From positions 1-9,132 of the forward strand of contig JAGVII010000763.1 in assembly GCA_020056155.1 (NCBI GenBank): a stretch of 9,132 bases of DNA, given 5' to 3'. Below, in pieces: positions 1-6,556 of the stretch; positions within the stretch are counted from its first letter, which is position 1; the number at the start of each line of letters is the position of its first letter. The notes below the pieces were generated by a model that saw nothing but the letters and a program-made list of their open reading frames with translations, had not been told where the DNA came from and did no database searches. The position numbers and the translations under genes are program-made. The DNA is from Afipia sp. Lineage in GTDB: Bacteria; Pseudomonadota; Alphaproteobacteria; Rhizobiales; Xanthobacteraceae.

Positions 1-1800
1 ATCGAGTGGGATAAGGATGATATCGACGCGCTACGCATGATGAAGGTCGATGTGCTTGCGCTCGGCATGCTGACCTGCATCCGAAAATGCTTCGATCTGA
101 TCGCGGAGCATAAGGGAGAGAGTTGGGAACTCGCCACGATTCCGAAGGAGAGACCGGAGGTCTACGACATGCTGTGTCGAGGCGAATCTCTCGGCGTGTT
201 TCAGGTCGAGAGCCGCGCGCAGATGAACATGCTGCCGCGGCTGAAGCCGCGCACCTTCTATGATCTCGTGATCGAAGTCGCCATCGTTCGGCCGGGGCCG
301 ATCCAGGGCAACATGGTGCATCCTTATCTGAAGCGCAGGCAGATGAAACCGGAAGAGATCGAGTATCCGTATCCAAAGGGAGGCAACAAGAATGAGTTAA
401 AGGACGTGTTGTATAAAACGCTTGGCGTGCCGTTGTTTCAGGAGCAGGCGATGCGCATCGCCATGCAGGCTGCGGAGTTCACCTCTGAAGAAGCCAACGG
501 CATGCGCCGCGCGATGGCGACATTCCGTAATGTCGGCACCATGCCGAAATTCGAAAGGCGCATGGTCGATCGCATGATCGCGCGCGGCTACGATCCCGAA
601 TTTGCGGTGAGCTGTTTCGATCAGATCAAGGGGTTCGGCAGTTACGGATTCCCCGAAAGCCACGCGGCTGCTTTCGCGCAGCTGGTTTATGTGTCGTCAT
701 GGCTCAAGCATTATCATCCCGACGCCTTTTGCTGCGGGCTGTTGAATTCACAGCCGATGGGATTTTATGCGCCCGCGCAGATCGTCGGTGATGCCCGCAA
801 AAATCATGTCGAGGTGCGCGAGATCGACGTGTCGTTCAGCTTTGGTGAGAACACTCTGGAAGAGCGGGGCGGCAAGTATCACGCAATGCGGCTCGGCTTC
901 CGCCAGATCGACGGCTTCGAGGTGTTCGATGTCGATGACAGGCTTCCCGAGAAGTTCGGAAAATCTGAGAAAAAGCCACGCAAGGACTACTGGGATCAGC
1001 GGATCGTTGCGGCGCGGGCGCGAAAGCCGTTCGCCTCGCTGGAAGACTTCGCCCGCGAAACACGGCTGCCGAAGCGCGCGCTGATCCTGCTGGCTGATGC
1101 GGATGCGTTCCGCTCGCTCGGTCTTGATCGGCGCGAAGCCTTGTGGACGGTGCGACGTCTGCCGGATGATGTGTCATTGCCGTTGTTCGATACGATGGCG
1201 GCGCGGGAGCAGCCGGATGAACAGGGACAGCCGCTGCCCGTCATGCCGCTACCGGAGCAGGTGGTGGCGGATTATCAAACCATCAGGCTGTCTTTGAAGG
1301 GACATCCGATGGAATTCCTCCGGCCGATGTTGGCGCAGGAGGGCGTGGTGGCGTGTGAGGCGATTGCAGATGCCCGCGACAAGCAGCGCGTCCGTTGCGC
1401 CGGCGTCGTGCTGGTGCGGCAACGCCCAGGCAGCGCCAAGGGCGTCGTCTTCATGACGCTGGAGGACGAGACAGGCATCGCCAATATCGTGGTGTGGCCC
1501 AAGGTGATGGAAAAATTCCGCAAGGAAGTGATGGGCGCGCGGCTGATCGAGGTGCAGGGGACCATTCAGAGCAGCCCGGAGAAGGTGGTTCATCTGGTGG
1601 CAGAGCGTTTGCTGGATCGCTCTCATGATCTGATGAGTCTCGCCAACGATGCGCTCGGTCGAAAACATCCGATCCCTCCCGGTGCGGATGTCATCGAACC
1701 GCTGGAGGATGATCGCCGTGCGCATCCCGACAATCCCGCGCAGAAGGTGCGCCATCCGCGCAATGTACGTATTTTGCCGCGTTCGCGGGATTTCCATTAA
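1..1800 (+). CDS. dnaE2: Error-prone DNA polymerase DnaE2 (ImuC), C-terminal part, 5' end outside window
   Basis: DnaE2 is the C-family polymerase that performs mutagenic translesion synthesis in the SOS response, normally with ImuA and ImuB. The reading frame is open from base 1 (IEWDKDD...), so the ATG at 37 is internal. The visible 599 residues are a bit over half of the family's roughly 1,050-1,170. Residue 17, the Asp of MMKVDVLALGML, corresponds by motif to the third catalytic Asp of DnaE-type polymerases; the first two lie upstream of the window. FQVESRAQM (67-75) and RPGPIQG (97-103) are typical finger-domain motifs. A helix-hairpin-helix region follows at about 333-377, and an OB-fold at about 463-537 (LEDETGIANIVVWPKV). 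The protein ends in HPRNVRILPRSRDFH, the usual DnaE2 tail, so the 3' end is intact. imuA/imuB and the LexA site would lie upstream, outside the window. Residue 12 is Arg where I recall Gly in relatives. Confidence 0.96.
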   Translation: MEWDKDDIDALRMMKVDVLALGMLTCIRKCFDLIAEHKGESWELATIPKERPEVYDMLCRGESLGVFQVESRAQMNMLPRLKPRTFYDLVIEVAIVRPGPIQGNMVHPYLKRRQMKPEEIEYPYPKGGNKNELKDVLYKTLGVPLFQEQAMRIAMQAAEFTSEEANGMRRAMATFRNVGTMPKFERRMVDRMIARGYDPEFAVSCFDQIKGFGSYGFPESHAAAFAQLVYVSSWLKHYHPDAFCCGLLNSQPMGFYAPAQIVGDARKNHVEVREIDVSFSFGENTLEERGGKYHAMRLGFRQIDGFEVFDVDDRLPEKFGKSEKKPRKDYWDQRIVAARARKPFASLEDFARETRLPKRALILLADADAFRSLGLDRREALWTVRRLPDDVSLPLFDTMAAREQPDEQGQPLPVMPLPEQVVADYQTIRLSLKGHPMEFLRPMLAQEGVVACEAIADARDKQRVRCAGVVLVRQRPGSAKGVVFMTLEDETGIANIVVWPKVMEKFRKEVMGARLIEVQGTIQSSPEKVVHLVAERLLDRSHDLMSLANDALGRKHPIPPGADVIEPLEDDRRAHPDNPAQKVRHPRNVRILPRSRDFH

Positions 1801-2146
1801 ACATTCTTGATACGACGCGCTGTCCAGGCGATGCTTTGCGGCCATTTCTGCCGGAGGCGCCTATGCCGTCATCTCGCGACATTCTCTCGGATCTCTGGAC
1901 CTCACGGGGGCTTGGTGGTCGATAACGGCTTCACAGCGGCAGACCTCACCGCGGACGCAGCGGAATGGCCGCCACGGTCGTGACGTCAATACCCTCACGT
2001 TGGTGCCGACAAACCGGACATGGAATTTCGGCGAATGTGCACTGATTTGTTGTCGCGGCGAGCGGTAATTTCTTGACCGATCAACGCTCTGCAGTGAAAT
2101 TAGCAGCAGCAAGTCCCATCGAGAGCAATCTGCCGCGCCCTCCCGT
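1801..2146. other. Intergenic stretch without a recognisable gene
   Basis: This is about 350 bases between the dnaE2 stop and the first possible start of the next gene. There is no strong hairpin plus T-run after dnaE2, so no rho-independent terminator is evident. The open - strand frame across it (1861-2310) translates to a Cys/Arg/Ser-rich protein of no recognisable family and runs into the 5' part of the next gene, so I treat it as chance. The piece around 2005-2030 read on the - strand gives HVRFVGTNVRV, which faintly resembles the NVRFVPKADI-type translations of degenerate repeats common in Bradyrhizobium-group genomes. This could be a decayed repeat copy, but the likeness is weak. Confidence 0.5.
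2073..2101 (+). promoter_or_regulatory. Possible sigma-70-type promoter for the CoA-transferase-family gene
   Basis: TTGACC at 2073-2078 matches five of six bases of the -35 consensus. It is followed after 17 bases by GAAATT at 2096-2101, which is a poor -10 (three of six). It lies about 90-120 bases before the ATG at 2195. It is the best candidate in the gap, but it is weak and rests on pattern alone. Confidence 0.25.
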
Positions 2147-2194
2147 GTGGCCTTCCGGCAGCTTGTCCGGGCGCAGTGGATCGACAGACATCTG

Positions 2195-4045
2195 ATGCCA
2201 AGAATCTTTTCCGACCCAGAGGCGATCGCGGACGACATTATTCGCGAGGTCGGAACCAGGCTGGTGGTTGGTTTGCCGCTGGGACTCGGCAAGGCCAACC
2301 ATATCGTCAATGCTCTATACCAGCGCGCGGCAAGCGACCGCTCGATTCATCTGACCATTTTCACGGCTCTGACGCTGGAGAAGCCGACGCCATCCGCTGA
2401 TCTCGAGCGGCGATTCATCGGGCCCGTGATTGATCGCCTGTTCGGCGGGTATCCCGATCTGGATTACGCGAAGGCGCTGCATGCCAAAACACTGCCGCCG
2501 AACATCGAAGTCATCGAGTTTTTCTTCCTGGCAGGAAAATGGCTCGGCAACGCCTATCCGCAGCAACACTACATCTCGGCCAACTATACCCACGCGTCGT
2601 CGTACCTTCTGACACGCGGCGTCAATGTGATCGCGCAATTGGTAGCCAAACGCGTTATCGACGGCCAGACACGCTATAGCCTGAGCAGCAACACCGACAC
2701 GACGCTCGACCTCATGAAGGCGCGTGCCGAGGGCCGCATTGGCTTCAAGATCGTGGCGCAGGTGAACTCCGAGCTGCCTTTCATGCCGGGGCAGGGCGAT
2801 CTGGCTGCGGACGAATTCCACGCGGTGCTTGACAGTCCGGAAACCGACTTTCCCCTGTTTGCTCCGCCCTCGGAGCCGGTCTCTGATACGAAGTATGCAA
2901 TCGGGCTTCATTCCGCGGGACTGATACGTGATGGCGGAACCCTGCAAATCGGTATCGGACAGGTTGGCGATGCGCTGGCGCAAAGCCTGATCGTTCGTCA
3001 TCGCGACAATGCGGCTTATCACGAGATCATGTCGCGGCTTGCGCCCGCGCAACCGCCGCGCGAAGCGAGCCCGTTTACGGCGGGTCTTTACGGCGTCAGC
3101 GAAATGTTCGTCGAAGCGTTTCTTGCGCTGATCGACGCCGGAGTGTTGAAGCGCGAAGTCGATGGCGCATTGCTGCACGCGGCTTTTTTCCTCGGGCCTA
3201 CATCCTTTTACCGGACTCTGCGCGAGATGACCCCCGAGCGGATCAAACGTATCCAGATGGTCCCGGTGTCTTTCACCAACCAGCTCTATGGCGACGAGGA
3301 CGCCAAGCGGCGTGCGCGCGCCGATGCGTGCTTCGTCAACAATGTGATGATGGAGACCCTGATGGGCGCTGCGATCTCGGACGGTCTGGATACGGGGCAG
3401 GTCGTCAGCGGTGTCGGTGGTCAGTATAATTTCGTGGCGCAGGCATTTGCGCTTGAAGGCGCGTGCTCGATGTTGACACTCGAATCGACGCGGGGTTCCG
3501 GCAAGACAGCGGCCTCGAATATCCGCTGGTCCTATGGCCACACCACGATTCCGCGTCACCTGCGCGATGTTATCATCACCGAGTATGGCGTCGCCGACCT
3601 CTGGGGCAAATCGGACGCCGATGTCATCGCGGCGATGCTGTGCGTCGCGGACTCGCGCTTCCAACCCGAACTGATGCGGCAGGCCAAGGATGCAGGCAAG
3701 CTGTCAAAGACCTATGAAATCCCCGCCGGGCATCGCGAGAATTTCCCGGATCGTGTGACCGCGGCCTTGAAGCCATCGCGCGATGCGGGTTTACTCCCCA
3801 TGTTTCCGTTCGGCAGCGATTTCACCGATGTCGAGCAACGGTTGATCCCGGCCCTTCAGATTCTCAAAGAAGCGACCGCCAGCAAATTCAGTTTGCTTGA
3901 GCTAGCCTGGCAGGGCTTTCGCGCCGGGCCGCCGGATGCGGACACGGCTGCCTGTCTTGCACGGCTTCAGCTTGACCGGCCTGCATCATTTACCGATCGG
4001 CTCTATCGATCGCTGGTCAGCGCAGCGTTGTTGCGAAGCCGTTAA
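2195..4045 (+). CDS. Acetyl-CoA hydrolase/CoA-transferase family protein (long form, ~616 aa)
   Basis: Members of this family move CoA between acyl groups (for example acetate/succinyl-CoA or 4-hydroxybutyrate) or hydrolyse acetyl-CoA; the substrate here cannot be read from sequence. Family signatures are in the C-terminal half: LQIGIGQVGDAL (250-261), the glycine loop SGVGGQYNFV (405-414) and ITEYGVADLWGKS (461-473), followed by a conserved helix ending near ADSRFQPELM. At about 616 residues it is longer than the usual 430-510; the extra length includes an insert before the GVGGQ loop and a C-terminal tail of about 100 residues. I prefer the ATG at 2195 (MPRIFSDPEAIADD) because similarity to relatives appears to begin there. 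A GTG at 2147 in the same frame would add 16 residues, and neither start has a good Shine-Dalgarno. It is probably cytoplasmic, with no signal peptide or membrane segment. It stands alone, convergent with the enoyl-CoA hydratase. The exact activity is unknown. Confidence 0.85.
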   Translation: MPRIFSDPEAIADDIIREVGTRLVVGLPLGLGKANHIVNALYQRAASDRSIHLTIFTALTLEKPTPSADLERRFIGPVIDRLFGGYPDLDYAKALHAKTLPPNIEVIEFFFLAGKWLGNAYPQQHYISANYTHASSYLLTRGVNVIAQLVAKRVIDGQTRYSLSSNTDTTLDLMKARAEGRIGFKIVAQVNSELPFMPGQGDLAADEFHAVLDSPETDFPLFAPPSEPVSDTKYAIGLHSAGLIRDGGTLQIGIGQVGDALAQSLIVRHRDNAAYHEIMSRLAPAQPPREASPFTAGLYGVSEMFVEAFLALIDAGVLKREVDGALLHAAFFLGPTSFYRTLREMTPERIKRIQMVPVSFTNQLYGDEDAKRRARADACFVNNVMMETLMGAAISDGLDTGQVVSGVGGQYNFVAQAFALEGACSMLTLESTRGSGKTAASNIRWSYGHTTIPRHLRDVIITEYGVADLWGKSDADVIAAMLCVADSRFQPELMRQAKDAGKLSKTYEIPAGHRENFPDRVTAALKPSRDAGLLPMFPFGSDFTDVEQRLIPALQILKEATASKFSLLELAWQGFRAGPPDADTAACLARLQLDRPASFTDRLYRSLVSAALLRSR

Positions 4046-4105
4046 TCCACCCGCCATTCCAGAGCGCTCGCGTAGCGAGCGCGTCCCGGAATGACGAGCG
4101 TGGAT
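4045..4105. repeat. Long imperfect palindrome (REP-like) between convergent genes; likely also a bidirectional terminator
   Basis: Three nested inverted repeats share one centre: ATCCAC (4045-4050) with GTGGAT (4100-4105), CATTCC (4055-4060) with GGAATG (4088-4093), and the perfect core GCGCTCGC (4064-4071) with GCGAGCGC (4075-4082) around a GTA loop. The CATTCC...GGAATGACG framing is typical of interspersed palindromic repeats in Bradyrhizobium/Rhodopseudomonas-type genomes. It begins at the last base of the stop codon of the + strand gene and ends 10 bases before the 3' end of the - strand gene. A transcript from either side would form a strong hairpin, but neither side has a long U-run, so a termination role is inferred from position. 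Confidence 0.7.
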
Positions 4106-4115
4106 AAATCGACTC

Positions 4116-4895
4116 TCAGCGATTCCTGAAGTTCGGCTTCCGCTTCTCGATGAAGGCGGCCATACCCTCGGAGCGGTCTTCGAGCGCAAAGGTGGCGTGG
4201 AATAGATCGCCTTCGACATTCATGCCTTCGGCGAGGGTTGTTTCCAGCGCGCGATTGACCGCACTCTTGGCCATCGCGGCCGCAGGCTGCGACATCGATG
4301 CGATCTTCTCGGCAATCGCCAGAACTTCTTCCATCAGCTTATCGACCGGGAAAATACGGCTGACGAGGCCTGAGCGTTCAGCTTCCGCCGCATCCATCAT
4401 GCGTCCGGTCAGGCAGAGGTCCATCGCCTTGGACTTGCCGACGGCGCGCGTGAGTCGCTGCGTGCCGCCAAGGCCCGGAATGGTGCCGAGGGTGATCTCC
4501 GGCTGCCCGAATTTGGCGGTATCGGATGCGATGATGATGTCGCACATCATGGCGAGTTCACAGCCGCCGCCGAGTGCATAGCCGCTGACCGCCGCGATGG
4601 TCGGCTTTTTGCAGGTCGCGACGCGATCACCGCCGATGTCCATGAAATCCTGGTTGAACATGTCGATGAACTTCTTCGGCTGCATTTCCTTGATGTCGGC
4701 GCCGGCGGCGAACGCCTTTTCGTTGCCGGTCACCACGATGCATCCGATGGCATCATCTTCCTCGAGGTCGTCGATGGCCGTCGCGATTTCGCTGAAGACA
4801 TCGAAGGAGAGGGCATTGAGCATTTTAGGGCGGTTGATTTGCACGATGCCGACCGCGCCTTTGTTCTCAACGATGATGTGTTCGAATGCCGCCAT
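4116..4895 (-). CDS. Enoyl-CoA hydratase (crotonase family)
   Basis: The enzyme hydrates trans-2-enoyl-CoA to 3-hydroxyacyl-CoA, the second step of beta-oxidation, in the cytoplasm. At 259 residues it is the normal single-domain length. Both catalytic glutamates of true hydratases are present with the correct 20-residue spacing: Glu113 in [11 protein letters not shown] and Glu133 in [13 protein letters not shown]. The oxyanion-hole loops FAAGAD (62-67) and Gly110 are also intact, so this is a hydratase and not merely a crotonase-fold relative. The start at 4895 ([11 protein letters not shown]) is chosen because a GGGGG Shine-Dalgarno lies six bases upstream (4902-4906); the frame opens further to 5006, but that extension has no family likeness and overlaps a hairpin. 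The gene stands alone, downstream of and separated by a terminator from the exported-protein gene, and converges on the CoA-transferase-family gene. The preferred chain length is not readable from sequence. Confidence 0.93.
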   Translation of the reverse strand: MAAFEHIIVENKGAVGIVQINRPKMLNALSFDVFSEIATAIDDLEEDDAIGCIVVTGNEKAFAAGADIKEMQPKKFIDMFNQDFMDIGGDRVATCKKPTIAAVSGYALGGGCELAMMCDIIIASDTAKFGQPEITLGTIPGLGGTQRLTRAVGKSKAMDLCLTGRMMDAAEAERSGLVSRIFPVDKLMEEVLAIAEKIASMSQPAAAMAKSAVNRALETTLAEGMNVEGDLFHATFALEDRSEGMAAFIEKRKPNFRNR

Positions 4896-4924
4896 GTTTC
4901 GCCCCCAGAGGATGTATGAAAATC

Positions 4925-4954
4925 GGCGCGCGTGGCGCGCCATTGGCCGCAATG
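4925..4954 (-). promoter_or_regulatory. Hairpin and adjacent inverted repeat in the leader of the enoyl-CoA hydratase gene
   Basis: A perfect 7-bp stem, GGCGCGC (4925-4931) with GCGCGCC (4935-4941) around a 3-base loop, is followed directly by the inverted repeat CATTG (4941-4945), four bases, CAATG (4950-4954). Both lie 30-60 bases before the start codon. The inverted repeat could be an operator and the stem a leader hairpin; function is inference from position only. Confidence 0.3.
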
Positions 4955-5010
4955 TGCCTTTCGGGGCGAAGCTGTGCAAGACCGCGATGCCAGAACTGAA
5001 CGTCACCTAT

Positions 5011-5051
5011 GCAACAAAAACGCCGGTTCGCGGGGCGTGCGGCCGGCGTTT
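5011..5051 (-). terminator. Rho-independent terminator of the exported-protein gene
   Basis: Read on the - strand, AAACGCCGG (complement of 5043-5051) pairs perfectly over 9 bp with CCGGCGTTT (complement of 5018-5026) across a 16-base GC-rich loop. The stem runs into TTTTTGTTGC (5020-5011). It begins 25 bases past the stop codon at 5077. Stem plus T-run is a textbook intrinsic terminator. It also implies that the enoyl-CoA hydratase gene has its own promoter downstream, between about 4896 and 5010. Confidence 0.82.
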
Positions 5052-5076
5052 GCGTTTGATGCAGAAGGCGTTTGCG

Positions 5077-5787
5077 TCAGGAGATCATCAGGCGGGCGGC
5101 CGATGCCAGCGTCAGCAAGCCTCCGAAGGCGATGAAGATCTTTCCGATCAGCGAGGTTTTACTCCAGGGATCGCTGTCACCTGTCTTGAACACCGGCTTG
5201 TCTCCCGACGGTACCGGCCGGACGATCTTGTTGCTGGGGGCCGGAGTTGGCGGCGGAGACACAGCAGGCGCGGCGGTGGTGTCCTGGGCAACGGTCGTAT
5301 TGTTCACAAGAGTAGGGGCTTCGCTGCCCGCCGGATCATCTGCCGCGAGTTGGATGCCATCCACAACAGCAATGTCGGTGCTGTCGAGAGCGGCAATATT
5401 CCGTGCCTGGTCAGCGGCCAGCGCCTGGGCGCGGGCATTGGCCACCGACGCCGGCAATTCACTCTTGCTCGCATCGGCGGCCTTGTTCTCTGCGGCCTCC
5501 GGCTTGTCGGCAGACTTTTTCGCGAGAACTTTGGTTTTTGACGATACCTTGGACGCCGCTTTCCTGGCGTGTTTCGTCTGGGCCGCTCGGGATTTCCTCG
5601 CAGCGTGGGCGCGCTGTTTCTTGAATTTCGACAGAACGATCGGCCGATCGGCTGACGTGCTGGTCTGAGCGGCAGGCTTCGCCGTCTTGGCGTTTGATTT
5701 CGCAGCCATTGCTGGCGCGCCAGAGAAACTCATCCAGATTCCGGCAGCAGCGACCAGCGCCGCCAATCCTGCACTCCTTATCCGCAT
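5077..5787 (-). CDS. Exported Lys/Ala-rich protein with C-terminal membrane anchor, function unknown
   Basis: I do not recognise the family. The 236-residue protein starts with a clear Sec signal peptide (MRIRS, then a hydrophobic stretch to about residue 21, and AMA-AK cleavage near residue 28). Residues 30-110 form a low-complexity, strongly basic Lys/Ala/Ser region (KFKKQRAHAARKSRAAQTKH...), reminiscent of histone H1-like or wall/envelope-binding tails. Residues 111-170 are Ala/Asp-rich, and 172-195 are Pro-rich (SPPPTPAPS). A DPWSK motif precedes a hydrophobic segment at about 213-235 that should anchor the C-terminus in the inner membrane. The start at 5787 is supported by the signal peptide and by AGGGGA (5795-5800) seven bases upstream; the open frame continues to 5925 but adds an implausible extension. 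It is divergent from the ECF sigma operon. The composition suggests a periplasmic spacer touching an anionic partner such as LPS or nucleic acid, which is only inference. Confidence 0.8.
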   Translation of the reverse strand: MRIRSAGLAALVAAAGIWMSFSGAPAMAAKSNAKTAKPAAQTSTSADRPIVLSKFKKQRAHAARKSRAAQTKHARKAASKVSSKTKVLAKKSADKPEAAENKAADASKSELPASVANARAQALAADQARNIAALDSTDIAVVDGIQLAADDPAGSEAPTLVNNTTVAQDTTAAPAVSPPPTPAPSNKIVRPVPSGDKPVFKTGDSDPWSKTSLIGKIFIAFGGLLTLASAARLMIS

Positions 5788-5794
5788 GGCAATT

Positions 5795-5800
5795 TCCCCT
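5795..5800 (-). promoter_or_regulatory. Ribosome binding site fixing the start of the exported protein
   Basis: AGGGGA on the - strand lies seven bases before the ATG at 5785-5787. It decides in favour of the start that begins directly with the signal peptide over the upstream ATG at 5925. Confidence 0.65.
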
Positions 5801-5870
5801 TTTGCCAGAGCCTCCAGCAAGGGGAACAGACCGGTGCGGAATGGCCACAGGACGGCAGAAAAAGGGAATC

Positions 5871-5899
5871 TTATGATCCCTTGCCTTAAAAAGGGCCAA
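5871..5899 (-). promoter_or_regulatory. Weak promoter candidate for the exported-protein gene
   Basis: On the - strand, TTGGCC (complement of 5894-5899), a 17-base spacer, and TCATAA (complement of 5871-5876) have housekeeping-like spacing and lie about 80 bases before the start codon. The -35 overlaps an imperfect inverted repeat (CTTGGCC...GGCAAG), which might be an operator. Matches to consensus are modest. Confidence 0.25.
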
Positions 5900-5963
5900 G
5901 AATGGAAGTGTGGCGAGGCCCTCAAGTAGCCTGTTCACGATTGCGTGATTGCCGTTCCTGCCC

Positions 5964-5988
5964 GTAACACTTTAGGAACAGAAGCGAA
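5964..5988 (+). promoter_or_regulatory. Putative ECF-sigma (EcfF/SigF-type) autoregulated promoter
   Basis: GTAAC (5964-5968), exactly 16 bases, then CGAA (5985-5988). As I recall, promoters of the Caulobacter SigF group have the form GTAACC-N16-CGAA, so this site differs by one base in the -35 (GTAACA). It lies just before the sigma gene, as expected for positive autoregulation. Transcription would start near 5995-5998, at the edge of the Shine-Dalgarno, giving a leader of only about 12 bases. Confidence 0.6.
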
Positions 5989-5997
5989 TTGTCTGGA

Positions 5998-6003
5998 TAG
6001 GAG
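5998..6003 (+). promoter_or_regulatory. Ribosome binding site deciding the GTG start of the sigma gene
   Basis: TAGGAG sits five bases before the GTG at 6009. It is the best Shine-Dalgarno near any candidate start; the next in-frame ATG (codon 12, at 6042) has none and would trim the N-terminal helix. Confidence 0.7.
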
Positions 6004-6008
6004 CGCGC

Positions 6009-6554
6009 GTGCGCGGACGCGAAGACGAGTGGACCGATCTGATGCGATCGGCCAATGCCGGGGACAACGCCGCATATCACCGCCTCCTCAAGGCCGTGAC
6101 GCCGGTCCTGAGAGCAGGGGCGCGCCGTGGCTTGGCGCGCGCCGGCCAGCCGGTCGACCAATCCGAGGACATCGTGCAGGACATTTTATTCGCGGTTCAT
6201 TTGAAGCGGCATACCTGGGACACGAACGCCCCGTTCGCCCCATGGCTTTTCGCCATTGCCCGCAACAAACTGATCGATGCCCTCCGTCGCCGCGGACGGC
6301 GGATCTTCGTCAATATCGATGACTTTTCGGAAACGCTGGCAGGTGCTCCGGTTGAAGAGAGCGTACCGGCCAGCGAGGTCACGACTCACCTCAACGGCCT
6401 GCCGAAACGTCAGCGGGACGTACTGCAATCGATTGCCGTCGACAGTGCGTCGATCAAGGAGACGGCGGCAAAACTTTCGATGACCGAGGGTGCGGTGCGC
6501 GTGGCATTGCATCGAGGCCTGACGGGCCTCGCCAGCAAACTCCGGAAAGAGTGA
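6009..6554 (+). CDS. ecfF: ECF RNA polymerase sigma factor, EcfF/SigF (NrsF-associated) type
   Basis: This small sigma-70-family factor directs RNA polymerase to stress promoters. The 181 residues hold only the two domains that define the ECF class. Region 2 spans about residues 22-97 and includes the DIVQDILFAVH core-binding helix and the FAPWLFAIARNKLIDALRRR -10-recognition helix. Region 4 spans about 126-178 (LPKRQRDVLQ, then the helix-turn-helix IKETAAKLSMTEGAVRVALHR). The start is a GTG with a strong TAGGAG five bases upstream. The stop codon almost touches the next gene, which encodes an NrsF/DUF1109 anti-sigma factor, so the pair is one operon. That pairing places it with Caulobacter SigF and Bradyrhizobium EcfF, which respond to metals or reactive oxygen. 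The family call is firm; the symbol is by inferred orthology. Confidence 0.92.
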   Translation: MRGREDEWTDLMRSANAGDNAAYHRLLKAVTPVLRAGARRGLARAGQPVDQSEDIVQDILFAVHLKRHTWDTNAPFAPWLFAIARNKLIDALRRRGRRIFVNIDDFSETLAGAPVEESVPASEVTTHLNGLPKRQRDVLQSIAVDSASIKETAAKLSMTEGAVRVALHRGLTGLASKLRKE

Positions 6555-6556
6555 CC

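Noticed and set aside
519..534. Perfect inverted repeat GACATT-N4-AATGTC
   Set aside because: It lies inside the conserved coding sequence of dnaE2 and is explained by the codons; no sign of a regulatory role.
1861..2310. 149-aa open frame on the - strand across the gap after dnaE2
   Set aside because: It has no recognisable domain, is biased toward Arg, Ser and Cys, overlaps the 5' end of the next gene and has no clear ribosome binding site. Kept only as a possible decayed element.
2315..3664. 449-aa open frame on the - strand
   Set aside because: It lies wholly antisense to the CoA-transferase-family gene, is rich in Arg/His/Asp as expected for an antisense shadow in GC-rich DNA, and matches no family.
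4597..5541. 314-aa open frame on the + strand
   Set aside because: It runs antisense across the hydratase, the intrinsic terminator and the exported-protein gene; the composition is shadow-like and there is no ribosome binding site or family likeness.
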